DNA of 64,000 bases from Actinospica acidithermotolerans (GTDB lineage: Bacteria > Actinomycetota > Actinomycetes > Streptomycetales > Catenulisporaceae), in the NCBI RefSeq assembly GCF_018139625.1, contig NZ_JAGSOH010000003.1, positions 1-64,000 on the forward strand, given 5' to 3'. Both the position numbers and the translations under genes were made by a program. Below the pieces are notes generated by a model. The model saw only the letters and a list, made by a program, of their open reading frames with translations. It did not search any database and was not told the DNA's origin. Shown here one piece after another: positions 47,504 to 55,554 of this stretch; position 1 is the first letter of the stretch, and each line of letters opens with the position of its first letter.

Positions 47504-48916
47504 ATGGCGCGCACGGCTCGTCCGGTCAATCCGGAGGACGGTCCGATCCAGTCCTTCGCCTTCGATCTCCGCGCGGTGCGCGAGGCGGCGGGGAATCCGA
47601 CATACCGTTCGCTGGCCAGGACGGCCGGCTTCAGCGCCAGCACCCTCAGCGACGCCGCCGGCGGGGTCAGGCTGCCCAGTCTCGAGGTGACGCTCGCCTA
47701 CGTAGGGGCCTGCGGCGCCGAGACTGCGGCCTGGCGGGCGCGCTGGCAATCGGTCAACCGGCAGCTCGCGACCCGGCGCGGTGACGACGGTGGCCCCGGC
47801 GAGGACGGTGACGACGGCGGCCCCGGCGACGGTGGTGGCGACGGAAGACACGGCGACCCTGCCGACTCCGGCGACGATGGTGACCACGGCGACCCCGCTG
47901 ACGACGGTTGCGACGGTAGCCGCGTTGACCCCAGTGACGACGATGACGACGGTGACGCGCGTCTGAGTGGGAATCCCGGCGAGATCCCCATTGCGCCGAC
48001 GGTTCCGCAGCCTCCCGCGGACATTCCGTCCGCGGACCCGCCGCCCGCCACCGCGTCCGGGGAACCCGCCGCCGAGGCCCGTTCCGGCAGGCGCGTGTCC
48101 CGCTTCAAGATCGCGGCTCTCGCCGCGGCGGTCCTCGTAGTGCCCCTCGCAGTCCTCGATCTCCGGCCCACGGCTGCCCCGGCGGCCTCGCCCTCCGCCC
48201 GTGCGACGCAGCCCGTGCGGTGCCCCGCCACGCCGACGGCTCCGGCGGGCGGGTTCTCCGGCGAGACCTACGGGCCCGGCGCGAACGTGCGGTCGGGCGC
48301 GAGCCTGTCCGCCGACGTCCGCGAGCGGATCCCCTCGGGATGCACGTTGCGGTTCTCCGGCTACTGCCTGGGCGACGTGGTCAAGGACACCACCGCCGAT
48401 ACGCCCGATCTTCGGTGGTTCATACTGCCCGGCGAAGGCGAGGTGGCCTCGGCCGTCGTGCACGGCAACCCGCCGCCCGGACTGCCGCCGCGCCCATGCC
48501 CCGACAACGTTCCCGGTCCGAGCTCGATCACGCTGACCCTGTCGGCCGCCGACTCCGGCGACGGGTTCGTCGGGCTGCGGGCAGCCGGCGGCAATCTGTG
48601 GATCGTCGGATTCGCCGCCTACTACGCGACCGGCCCCGGAGGCGGCCCGACCGGGTGGCACCAGCTCGCGCTGACGGAGTCGGCAGGCGGATCGTTCGAC
48701 GCGGCGCTGCGGATCCCGTACGCGGCGGCCGCCCCACCGGCGCCGACCATCCCCGTCGTCGCCGTCGCGTGCCTGGGCGGCGACGGCCCGACCGGGGTCG
48801 TGGCCGCGGGCTCCCTGCCGGCCGACCGGCCGGCGGCCCTGCGCCCCGCTCCGCTCGGCACCTCGATGCTGGCCGCGGCGGAGCAGACGGCGTGCCAGTA
48901 TCCGTCCGGGGCCTGA
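47504..48916 (+). CDS. Membrane-spanning HTH (XRE-like) regulator with extracellular SH3-like domain
   Basis: 470 residues. Residues 10-85 are an HTH region typical of actinomycete XRE-like proteins ('RSLARTAGFSASTLSDAAGG', 'LPSLEVTLAYVGACG'). A long Asp/Gly-rich low-complexity linker (about residues 92-150) and a Pro-rich stretch lead to one TM helix ('FKIAALAAAVLVVPLAVLDL'). Outside is an SH3-like segment 'YGPGANVRSGASLSADVRER' with paired Cys residues, and a further beta-rich domain. The cytoplasmic HTH joined to an extracellular domain suggests direct sensing of the envelope or wall. GGGGGGAG precedes the ATG. It sits between genes for spore-associated-like proteins, which are candidate targets. 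Confidence 0.82.
   Translation: MARTARPVNPEDGPIQSFAFDLRAVREAAGNPTYRSLARTAGFSASTLSDAAGGVRLPSLEVTLAYVGACGAETAAWRARWQSVNRQLATRRGDDGGPGEDGDDGGPGDGGGDGRHGDPADSGDDGDHGDPADDGCDGSRVDPSDDDDDGDARLSGNPGEIPIAPTVPQPPADIPSADPPPATASGEPAAEARSGRRVSRFKIAALAAAVLVVPLAVLDLRPTAAPAASPSARATQPVRCPATPTAPAGGFSGETYGPGANVRSGASLSADVRERIPSGCTLRFSGYCLGDVVKDTTADTPDLRWFILPGEGEVASAVVHGNPPPGLPPRPCPDNVPGPSSITLTLSAADSGDGFVGLRAAGGNLWIVGFAAYYATGPGGGPTGWHQLALTESAGGSFDAALRIPYAAAAPPAPTIPVVAVACLGGDGPTGVVAAGSLPADRPAALRPAPLGTSMLAAAEQTACQYPSGA
47780..47955 (+). repeat. Degenerate GACGGN/GACGAC coding repeat (Asp-Gly linker)
   Basis: Degenerate 6- and 9-bp GACGGT/GACGAC/GGCGAC units encode runs of Asp and Gly within the membrane HTH regulator. 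The repeat lies between the HTH and TM domains, so it acts as a flexible acidic linker. Confidence 0.75.
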
Positions 48917-49081
48917 CCCCCCTGCCAGTTCGCGTTCCCGTTCCCGTCCTCCCTCCCGTTCTCCGGGGCTCGCGCGCTACGCGGCGGCTACTCGAGCGCT
49001 ACCGCCGATGCGCACAATTCGCCGCAGGCCACTGATTCGTGGCCCGGTCCGCACGGACCTTACCCGCAGCACGGGAGAACA

Positions 49082-50761
49082 GTGAATATCAAACGTTACA
49101 TACGCCGGTTCGCCGGCGCGGCAGTGGCGATCCTGCTGCTGAGCCTCGCGAGCGCGCTGAGCGCTCCGATGGCCTCGGCGGCGGCCGGCGGCAACGCGGC
49201 CAGCCTCGCCGCCGCCAACCTGGGCAAGAGCGCGGGGTACTGCGCGGACAGCCCGAGCACGAACAGCCTCGGGGGCGACCAGTTCGAGACCAGCTGCAGC
49301 GGCAACGGCGGCGCCGGCGAGTTCTGGTGCGCCGACTTCGCCGAGTGGGTCTGGCAGAACTCCGGCTTCTACACCGGCGGCCTGACCGCCGCGGCCGGCA
49401 GCTTCTACGTCTACGGCGAGAACAACGGCACGCTGCACACCTCGTCCTCCTACGTCCCGCAGCCCGGCGACGCGGTGGTGTACGACTACGCGGGCGGCGG
49501 CTCGGCGGACCACGTCGGCATCGTGACGTCCGTCGACTCCAGCGGGAACGTCGTCACCGCCAACGGGGACTGGAACGGCATCAGCGGCAGCTCCCAGGCG
49601 ACGTTCGCGGAGAGCTCCTCGGTGGTCTCCGTGACCATCCCGGCGAGCGAGCGGGCGAGCGGCGACTACGTCGGCGCCGCCGGCATGACGATCTCCGGCT
49701 ACGTCACGCCGGTCGCCAGCGGTTCGGGCAACACGCCGCCGCCCGTCTCCGGGGCGAACCCGTACAGCCCGAACGCCGCGTGCGGCTCGGGTTACGGCGT
49801 GATCGACTCGCACGCGCTGTCCGGCGCGACGATCTACCTGCTCTACAACAGCGGAAACGGAGACAACTGCGTCGTCACCCTGGCCACCACCCCGAGCAGC
49901 GCGGTCTCGATGAACGCGACACTCGCGGTACAAGGCGGAGCTTCAGCAAGTAATCCAGGGACATTCACCTATTACGCCGGTCCGGTGACCGAGAACGCGC
50001 CGAGCAGCTGCGTCGAGTGGGGCGGCTCCTACAAGACCAGCTCGTGGACCAGCGGCTGGAGCCACTGCGGCGGCGGAAGCGGCGCCCCGGCCCCGTCCGG
50101 CAACAACATCTACACCCCGACCCAGGTGTGCGGATCCGGCTACGGCGTGATCGACTCGCACGCCCTGTCCGGCGCGACGGTCTACCTGCTCTACAACGCC
50201 TCGACCGGTGACAACTGCGTCACGACCCTGGCCACCACCGCCAGCGGCGCGGTGTCGATGAACGCGACCCTGGCGGTGCAGGGAGGCAGTTCGGCGAGCA
50301 ACCCCGGCAGCTTCACCTACTACGCCGGGCCGGTCGTCGAGTACGCCCCGAACAGCTGCGTCGAGTGGGGCGGCTCGTACAAGACCAGCTCGTGGACGAG
50401 CTCCTGGAGCCACTGCGGCGCCGGCGGCTCCCCGTCGGGCTCGACCAACCCGTACACCCCGACCCAGGTCTGCGGCTCCGGCTACGGCGTGGTGGACTCC
50501 CACCCGCTGTCCGGTGCGACGATCTACCTGCTCTACAACTCCTCGACGGGTGACAACTGCGTGGCCACCATGGCCACCAGCCCGACGAGCGCGGTGTCCA
50601 TGAACGCCACCCTCGCCGTCGAAGGCGGCAGTTCGGCGAGCAACCCGGGCACCTTCACGGACTACGCCGGCCCGGTCGTCGAGTACGCCCCGACCTCCTG
50701 CGTGGAGTGGGGCGGCTCGTACGCCGGCTCGTCCTGGACGAGCGGCTGGAGCCACTGCTAG
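49082..50761 (+). CDS. Secreted CHAP-domain hydrolase with three spore-associated-protein-like repeats
   Basis: 559 residues. Signal peptide (1-35), then a CHAP amidase/peptidase domain: catalytic Cys in 'EFWCADFAEWVWQNSGFYTG', His in 'GSADHVGIVTSVDSSGNVVT' and the polar residue in 'TANGDWNG'. The C-terminal 334 residues are three near-identical domains of about 115 residues (starts near 49757, 50105 and 50447), each with CGSGYGV(I/V)DSH, LYN, TGDNC-type, YYAGP, SCVEWGGSY and W(S)HC. A peptidoglycan hydrolase carried by a triple wall- or spore-binding domain is the simplest reading. GTG 49082 has GGGAG 7 nt upstream. Confidence 0.88.
   Translation: MNIKRYIRRFAGAAVAILLLSLASALSAPMASAAAGGNAASLAAANLGKSAGYCADSPSTNSLGGDQFETSCSGNGGAGEFWCADFAEWVWQNSGFYTGGLTAAAGSFYVYGENNGTLHTSSSYVPQPGDAVVYDYAGGGSADHVGIVTSVDSSGNVVTANGDWNGISGSSQATFAESSSVVSVTIPASERASGDYVGAAGMTISGYVTPVASGSGNTPPPVSGANPYSPNAACGSGYGVIDSHALSGATIYLLYNSGNGDNCVVTLATTPSSAVSMNATLAVQGGASASNPGTFTYYAGPVTENAPSSCVEWGGSYKTSSWTSGWSHCGGGSGAPAPSGNNIYTPTQVCGSGYGVIDSHALSGATVYLLYNASTGDNCVTTLATTASGAVSMNATLAVQGGSSASNPGSFTYYAGPVVEYAPNSCVEWGGSYKTSSWTSSWSHCGAGGSPSGSTNPYTPTQVCGSGYGVVDSHPLSGATIYLLYNSSTGDNCVATMATSPTSAVSMNATLAVEGGSSASNPGTFTDYAGPVVEYAPTSCVEWGGSYAGSSWTSGWSHC
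49757..50758 (+). repeat. Three ~345-bp coding repeats (spore-associated-protein-like domains)
   Basis: Repeat starts at 49757, 50105 and 50447 (periods 348 and 342 bp). Repeats 2 and 3 are very similar in DNA. In repeat 1 a patch at about 49918-49978 uses AT-richer synonymous codons than repeats 2 and 3. Confidence 0.9.
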
Positions 50762-50779
50762 CCGGATCCGTTCTCTGAC

Positions 50780-50820
50780 GTGCGGGTTCGGGACCGGTCG
50801 CCCGGTTGCCGGACCCGCAC
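50780..50820 (+). terminator. GC-rich hairpin after the CHAP gene
   Basis: GTGCGGGT (50780-50787) and ACCCGCAC (50813-50820) pair, with a nested CCGG/CCGG stem inside. It lies 19 bp after the stop codon. Confidence 0.65.
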
Positions 50821-50984
50821 GCCTCCGGGATTGTCCGGCATAGATTGACCGGCGGGCCGAAGCCTTGCCGGTCAATCGGCGTCCCCGTAGAACTGCCAAC
50901 GCAGTCCGCGTGAATCCCGCAGGCAGGGCGCCACCCACATCGCCGACCCTGCCCGAGCGGGCCGTCGGGGGAAGGGATTGGCGT

Positions 50985-52832
50985 ATGGAGTTCGGAATAC
51001 TGGGGCCGCTGACGATCAGTGAGGAGAGCGGGGCTCGCACGGTCACCGCGGCGAAGCAGCGCGTCATACTCGCGGTGCTGCTGCTGCGCGCCGGCCAGCC
51101 GGTGCCGGTGGAGAGCCTCACGGAACTGCTGTGGAACGGATATCCGCCGGCCAGCGCCGTGCTGAGCCTGCGGAACTACATCATGAGGCTGCGACGGGCC
51201 CTCGGAGCGGCCGGCGAGCGGATCCTGAGCCGGGACGGCGGATACCTGATCGACGTCGCCGAGGACGAGCTCGACCTGCTGAGATTCGACCGCTTCCGCA
51301 AGGAGGGTGCCGCCGCGTTCGAACGCGGCGACCTCGCCCTGGCGTCCGGCTCCCTCACCCGGGCCCTGGGCCAATGGCGCGGCCCGGCGCTGTGCGACGT
51401 GGACTCCGATCCGCTGCAGCGCGACGAATGCCCCCGGCTGACGGCGGACCGCGTGGACACGCTGGAGCTCAAACTCGAGGTCGAGCACGCCATCGGCCGG
51501 TACAGCACGTCCCTCGGCGAACTCCGGCATTTCGCATCCGCCCACCCCGAACGCGAGTCACTGGGCGAGCATCTGATCCTCGCCCTGCTGCAGAACGGCC
51601 GCAGAGCCGAGGCCGACGCGGAGTACCACCGCATCCGGCAGACCCTGCAGACGGAATTCGGGGTCGCTCCGGGAGCGCGCCTACGGGCGTTGCACCGGCG
51701 TCTCTCGGGGGCCGTGCCCGCGCCCGTGGACGTCGTGGACAAGGCACCGCGCGCCCGGCTCGCGCCCGTGGACGTCTCGGACCGGGCACCGCGTGCCCGC
51801 ACCGCCGGCGGGCCGAGCGTACCCTTCCAGATCCCCGCCGACCTGGCCGATTTCACCGGTCGCGACCGGGAGACCGCGGCCGCCGTCGCCCTGCTCGGGC
51901 CGGCCGGTCCGCGAGCGGGAGGGGTCATCGTCATCACCGGACGTGCCGGGATCGGCAAGAGCAGCCTCGCCATCCACATCGCCCACGCCCTGAGCGCGTC
52001 GTACCCGGACGGAATCCTCTATACGGGACTGCGCACCGAGGACGGCGAGCGCGTCCCCTCCGGCCAGGCGCTCCTGTCCCTCCTCGAGGCCTTCGAAAGG
52101 GACCCGCGGTCCGTTCCCGACGGGACCGCGGGCCGCAGCGCGCTGCTGCGCAGCCACCTCGCCGGCCGCAGGGTCCTGATCGTGCTCGACGGGGCGACCG
52201 ACAGCGCTCAGGTCCGTCCGCTGCTCCCGAGCACCCCGCGAAGCGCGGCGCTCGTCACCAGCCGGCTTCGGCTCGACGACCTCGCGGGAGCACGGCATAT
52301 GGAACTCGCGCTGTTCTCTCAGGCGGAGTCCGCGCAGCTCGTCTCCCGGATCGCGGGGCGCGATCGGATCACCGCGGAACCGAAGCCCATGCAGGACCTC
52401 TACCGCGCGTGCGGAAACCTCCCCCTGGCGCTGCGTATAGCGGGCTCCCGGCTGGCGGCCAGACCATCATGGAGCGTGCGCACTCTGGCCGACCGCCTGG
52501 CGGACCGGAGCCGCCGCCTCGACGAGCTCCGGACCGGACAGCTCGACGTGCGGGCCTGCCTGGCCAGCAGCTACCGCTCGCTGCCGACGACCGCCGCCGC
52601 CGCCCTCCCCCGCCTGGCCGCGACCGACAAACAGCCCCTGAGCGTGCAGGACGCGGCCGCACTGCTCGGCGTGCCCCGGCCGAGGGCCGAGCAGGTGCTC
52701 GAATGCCTGGTCGACCACCGGTTCCTCGCCACGGCGCGGTCCGGAAGCTACCACTTTCCCGCGTTCGTCAGGGAGTTCGCCCGCGAACAGGCGCTCGTGC
52801 CGGCCCGGACTGCAAGCCCCGTCGATGCGTGA
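50985..52832 (+). CDS. AfsR/SARP-family regulator with NB-ARC ATPase domain
   Basis: 615 residues. Trans_reg_C DNA-binding domain ('KQRVILAVLLLRAGQPVPVE', 'LRNYIMRLRRALGAAG'), bacterial transcription activation domain (about 95-240, 'FASAHPERESLGEHLILALL'), a linker containing a 42-bp DNA duplication (51721-51804; PVDV...APRAR twice), then an NB-ARC module: Walker A 'ITGRAGIGKSSLAIHIAHAL', Walker B 'VLIVLDGATD', 'ALVTSRLRLDDLAG', 'GNLPLALRIAGSRLAARPSW' (GLPLAL-like). There are no C-terminal TPRs, so it is shorter than AfsR. GGGGGAAGGGA precedes ATG 50985. No antibiotic cluster is adjacent; the flanking spore-associated-like genes are possible targets. Confidence 0.92.
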   Translation: MEFGILGPLTISEESGARTVTAAKQRVILAVLLLRAGQPVPVESLTELLWNGYPPASAVLSLRNYIMRLRRALGAAGERILSRDGGYLIDVAEDELDLLRFDRFRKEGAAAFERGDLALASGSLTRALGQWRGPALCDVDSDPLQRDECPRLTADRVDTLELKLEVEHAIGRYSTSLGELRHFASAHPERESLGEHLILALLQNGRRAEADAEYHRIRQTLQTEFGVAPGARLRALHRRLSGAVPAPVDVVDKAPRARLAPVDVSDRAPRARTAGGPSVPFQIPADLADFTGRDRETAAAVALLGPAGPRAGGVIVITGRAGIGKSSLAIHIAHALSASYPDGILYTGLRTEDGERVPSGQALLSLLEAFERDPRSVPDGTAGRSALLRSHLAGRRVLIVLDGATDSAQVRPLLPSTPRSAALVTSRLRLDDLAGARHMELALFSQAESAQLVSRIAGRDRITAEPKPMQDLYRACGNLPLALRIAGSRLAARPSWSVRTLADRLADRSRRLDELRTGQLDVRACLASSYRSLPTTAAAALPRLAATDKQPLSVQDAAALLGVPRPRAEQVLECLVDHRFLATARSGSYHFPAFVREFAREQALVPARTASPVDA

Positions 52833-53015
52833 CCGGGGGTCACAGCCGACGGCGGGTCACGGCGGCGCGATACGGCGCGATACGGCGGCGCGATCCTCGC
52901 GCTACTCGGCCCTGCGATCGTTCGACCCTGGCTGCGCGGCGACCGCGCGCGGCCCTCACCCGCCGGCCCCACCCGTCGGATCCACCGCCACCACCCATGA
53001 AGGGGTTGCACACCC

Positions 53016-53531
53016 ATGAGGATTCCTCTGCCCTCCGCCGCGTTCCGCCGCACGGCCCCGTTCCGCCGTACCGCCGCGTTGGCCGCCACCGGCGCGATCG
53101 TCGGAGCAGGGCTCTTCTTCGCAGGCAGCGCACCCGCCCAGGCATCGTCCCTGTGCAGCGGCGTGGAGGTGGACCACGCATCGCTCGTCGACGTGGAAGG
53201 CACCGATGTGGCCCGCGGAACGCTGTACCTGTACTACGACTCCTCGACGGGCAAGAACTGCGCGTACGCCACGAACAACACAGGTGTCCGACACGAGATG
53301 GACGTGTATATCACGCGGTGTGCCGCCGGAACCGGGCAGACCGTGAGCACCTGCCAGGACTCGGACCCGCTCGTAACGGGCACCGCGAACGATGACTACG
53401 GGAACTACATCTCCTATGCCGGGCCGGTCAACACCCTCGGAAGCGCGGCGGGCGTGTGCATCAAGGCCTTCGGCGGCATCGATACGGGCACCGAATACGC
53501 GAGCGCCTTCATCGGCGGCCACTGCGGCTGA
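53016..53531 (+). CDS. Secreted spore-associated-protein-like protein (single domain)
   Basis: 171 residues. Signal peptide with Arg-rich n-region and 'AALAATGAIVGAGLFFAGSA'. The mature domain parallels the 46767-47261 product: 'RGTLYLYYDSSTGKNCAYAT', 'NTGVRHEMDVYITRCAAGTG', 'GNYISYAGPVNTLGSAAGVC', ending GGHCG. Five Cys positions are shared. The two are clearly paralogues separated by 6 kb. It follows the AfsR-like gene by 183 bp on the same strand; the gap contains short GCGATACGGC repeats (52863-52895). Confidence 0.82.
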   Translation: MRIPLPSAAFRRTAPFRRTAALAATGAIVGAGLFFAGSAPAQASSLCSGVEVDHASLVDVEGTDVARGTLYLYYDSSTGKNCAYATNNTGVRHEMDVYITRCAAGTGQTVSTCQDSDPLVTGTANDDYGNYISYAGPVNTLGSAAGVCIKAFGGIDTGTEYASAFIGGHCG

Positions 53532-53622
53532 TACTGGCCCGACCGGATAGGAACCGCCGCGCTCGTCAACCCGTGCACGTCTACGCCTCGAGGGCGCCAT
53601 CACGGCCGGCGCGGCGGGTCGA

Positions 53623-54813
53623 TCACCCGCTGTCCACGGCGGCCAGCCCGCGGTTGTTCGCATGCACGGGGCCCTCGGTGTCGTGAAGGCGCCGGCCGCT
53701 GCCGCCGTGTGCCTCGGCGACGATCTCGGCGACGATGGAGACCGCGGTCTCCTCGGGGCTGCGGCCGCCGAGGTCGAGTCCCAGCGGGGAATGCAGCCGC
53801 CGGAGCTCGGCCTCGCCGAGACCCGCTTCGCGCAACCTGGCGAGACGGTCCTCGTGCGTCCGCCTCGAGCCCAGCGCGCCGACGAAGGCGAGGTGCGGCA
53901 TACGCAGCGCCGCGGCGAGCAACGGGACGTCGAACTTGGGGTCGTGGGTGAGCACGGCGACGACGGTCCTGTCGTCGAGTCTTCCGGCCGCGTGCTCGGC
54001 CTCGAGATACTCGTGCGGCCACCGCCGCACGACCTCGTCAGCGTCCGGAAAGCGCTCCGCGGTGACGAACACCGGCCTGGCGTCGCAGACGGTGACGCGG
54101 TAGCCGAGGAACGCGCCGAGGCGGGCGAGCGCCGCGGCGTAGTCCACCGCCCCGAAGACGAGCATGCGCGGCGCGGCCACGAACGACTGCGTGAACACCG
54201 ACACCTCCTCGCCCTCGCGCCGGCCCGCGCTCGAATAGTGCCGGAGGTCCGTGGAACCCCGACGGAGCCGGGCGCGGGCGTCGGCCGCCGCGATGTCGTC
54301 CAACGCGGCCGATCCGAACGTCCCGGCCCGCCGGTCCTCCCAGACGACGAGCCGCGAACCGATCCTGCCGGGCCCCTCCTCGGGGCCCGCGACGACGGTC
54401 GAGAGGGCGACCGGCTCGCCCGCGGCCAGCGATTCCCGCAGCGCGGCGAGCTCGGGGAACGCGGCGCGCGAGATCTGCTCGATGTAGACCTCGATGACGC
54501 CGCCGCACGTCAGCCCGACCTCGAAAGCCTCCAGGTCGCCGCCGGTGAAGCCGTACGTCTGCAGCCGTGGACGGCCGGACTCGCGTACCTCCACGGCTGC
54601 GTCGTAGACGGCGCCCTCGACGCAGCCGCCTGACAGACTGCCGACGACCGCGCCGTCCTGCGCGACCGCCATCGCCGCGCCCGGACCGCGCGGCGCACTC
54701 CTGACCGTGGAGACCACGGTGGCGAGCGCGAGGGTCTCGCCCGAGACGTACCGGGGATACACGGTCTCGAGGATCTCGCGGAGCGTGTCCGCGGTCGCCG
54801 GGCGGTCCTTCAT
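53623..54813 (-). CDS. XdhC/CoxI-family molybdenum-cofactor insertion protein
   Basis: 396 residues. XdhC_CoxI domain: 'ATVVSTVRSAPRGPGAAMAV', 'GSLSGGCVEGAVYDAAVEV'; then a Rossmann domain 'RMLVFGAVDYAAALARLGAF', 'YRVTVCDARPVFVTAERFPD', 'VAVLTHDPKFDVPLL', 'FVGALGSRRTHEDRLARLRE'. These proteins bind molybdenum cofactor, help sulfurate it and pass it to xanthine/CO dehydrogenase-type enzymes. Its ATG overlaps the coxG stop (ATGA). It is divergent from the CO dehydrogenase operon that it is expected to serve. A second, shorter XdhC protein with a YHS domain is encoded at 60540. Confidence 0.9.
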   Translation of the reverse strand: MKDRPATADTLREILETVYPRYVSGETLALATVVSTVRSAPRGPGAAMAVAQDGAVVGSLSGGCVEGAVYDAAVEVRESGRPRLQTYGFTGGDLEAFEVGLTCGGVIEVYIEQISRAAFPELAALRESLAAGEPVALSTVVAGPEEGPGRIGSRLVVWEDRRAGTFGSAALDDIAAADARARLRRGSTDLRHYSSAGRREGEEVSVFTQSFVAAPRMLVFGAVDYAAALARLGAFLGYRVTVCDARPVFVTAERFPDADEVVRRWPHEYLEAEHAAGRLDDRTVVAVLTHDPKFDVPLLAAALRMPHLAFVGALGSRRTHEDRLARLREAGLGEAELRRLHSPLGLDLGGRSPEETAVSIVAEIVAEAHGGSGRRLHDTEGPVHANNRGLAAVDSG

Positions 54814-55535
54814 GTCAGCTTCTTGACCAGAATGGCCGCGGCCACCAGCACGAGGACCAGGGGCACGACGCGCTTGGCGAGCGGGCCGCGCACGATGCTC
54901 AGCACGTCCACGGCTTCGGGCTCGGCCGCCGGCGCCGCCGCCCGCGCCGAGGGCGGAGACGACGATGGCGACGATGGCGACGACGACGGTTGAGCGGACT
55001 CCGCCGCGGACCCGGCCACGGACTCGGGCGCGGACTGCGCCGCGGACGCCTCGCCCGGAACCGCGAGCTTCCGCTCCAGGCACGTGGCGAACTGGTCCAT
55101 CAGCTTCCGGCTGATGTCCTCGATCACCCCCTTGCCGAACTGCGCGACCTTCCCGGTCACCCTCAGCTCAGTGGCCACCCTCACGACGGTGCCGTCGCCG
55201 TCCGGGAGCAGGCTCGCGGTCACGGTCGCATCGGCACTGCCCTGGCCGCGGCTCTCGCGTCCCCGTGCCCGCAGCGACATCGTGTGGTGCTCGGCGTCGC
55301 GCTCCTCGATCGTCGCCGTGCCGAGGTACTGCGTGGTCATCGGCCCGACCTTGAGCTTCACCGTGCCCCGGTACTCGTCGCCGTCGACGCCGGTCAGCTG
55401 CGCGCCGGGCATGCACGGGGCGATCCGCTCCACGTCGCCCAGCAGCTCCCAGGCGGATTCCAGGGGCAGGCTCACGCGGAACTCGTTGGTGAAGTCCACG
55501 GACCTCACGATCAGCGCGGTGTCCCCACCCGTCAA
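54810..55535 (-). CDS. coxG: CoxG, SRPBCC-family CO dehydrogenase accessory protein
   Basis: 241 residues. Residues 12-160 are the SRPBCC/CoxG domain: 'FTNEFRVSLPLESAWELLGD', 'VERIAPCMPGAQLTG', 'YRGTVKLKVGPMTTQYLGTA' and 'QFGKGVIEDISRKLMDQFAT'. A Ser/Pro/Ala linker and a C-terminal TM helix ('VVPLVLVLVAAAILVKKL') follow. CoxG is needed to attach CO dehydrogenase to the membrane and/or to carry quinone for it; the TM anchor fits. Translationally coupled to the XdhC gene downstream, 19 bp after the LysR gene on the same strand. Confidence 0.92.
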   Translation of the reverse strand: MTGGDTALIVRSVDFTNEFRVSLPLESAWELLGDVERIAPCMPGAQLTGVDGDEYRGTVKLKVGPMTTQYLGTATIEERDAEHHTMSLRARGRESRGQGSADATVTASLLPDGDGTVVRVATELRVTGKVAQFGKGVIEDISRKLMDQFATCLERKLAVPGEASAAQSAPESVAGSAAESAQPSSSPSSPSSSPPSARAAAPAAEPEAVDVLSIVRGPLAKRVVPLVLVLVAAAILVKKLT

Positions 55536-55554
55536 CGGGCTCTTCAGCCATCGC

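Noticed and set aside
50985-52832. Cluster-situated antibiotic regulator marking a biosynthetic gene cluster
   Set aside because: No PKS, NRPS, terpene or RiPP genes are within the window around the AfsR-like gene.
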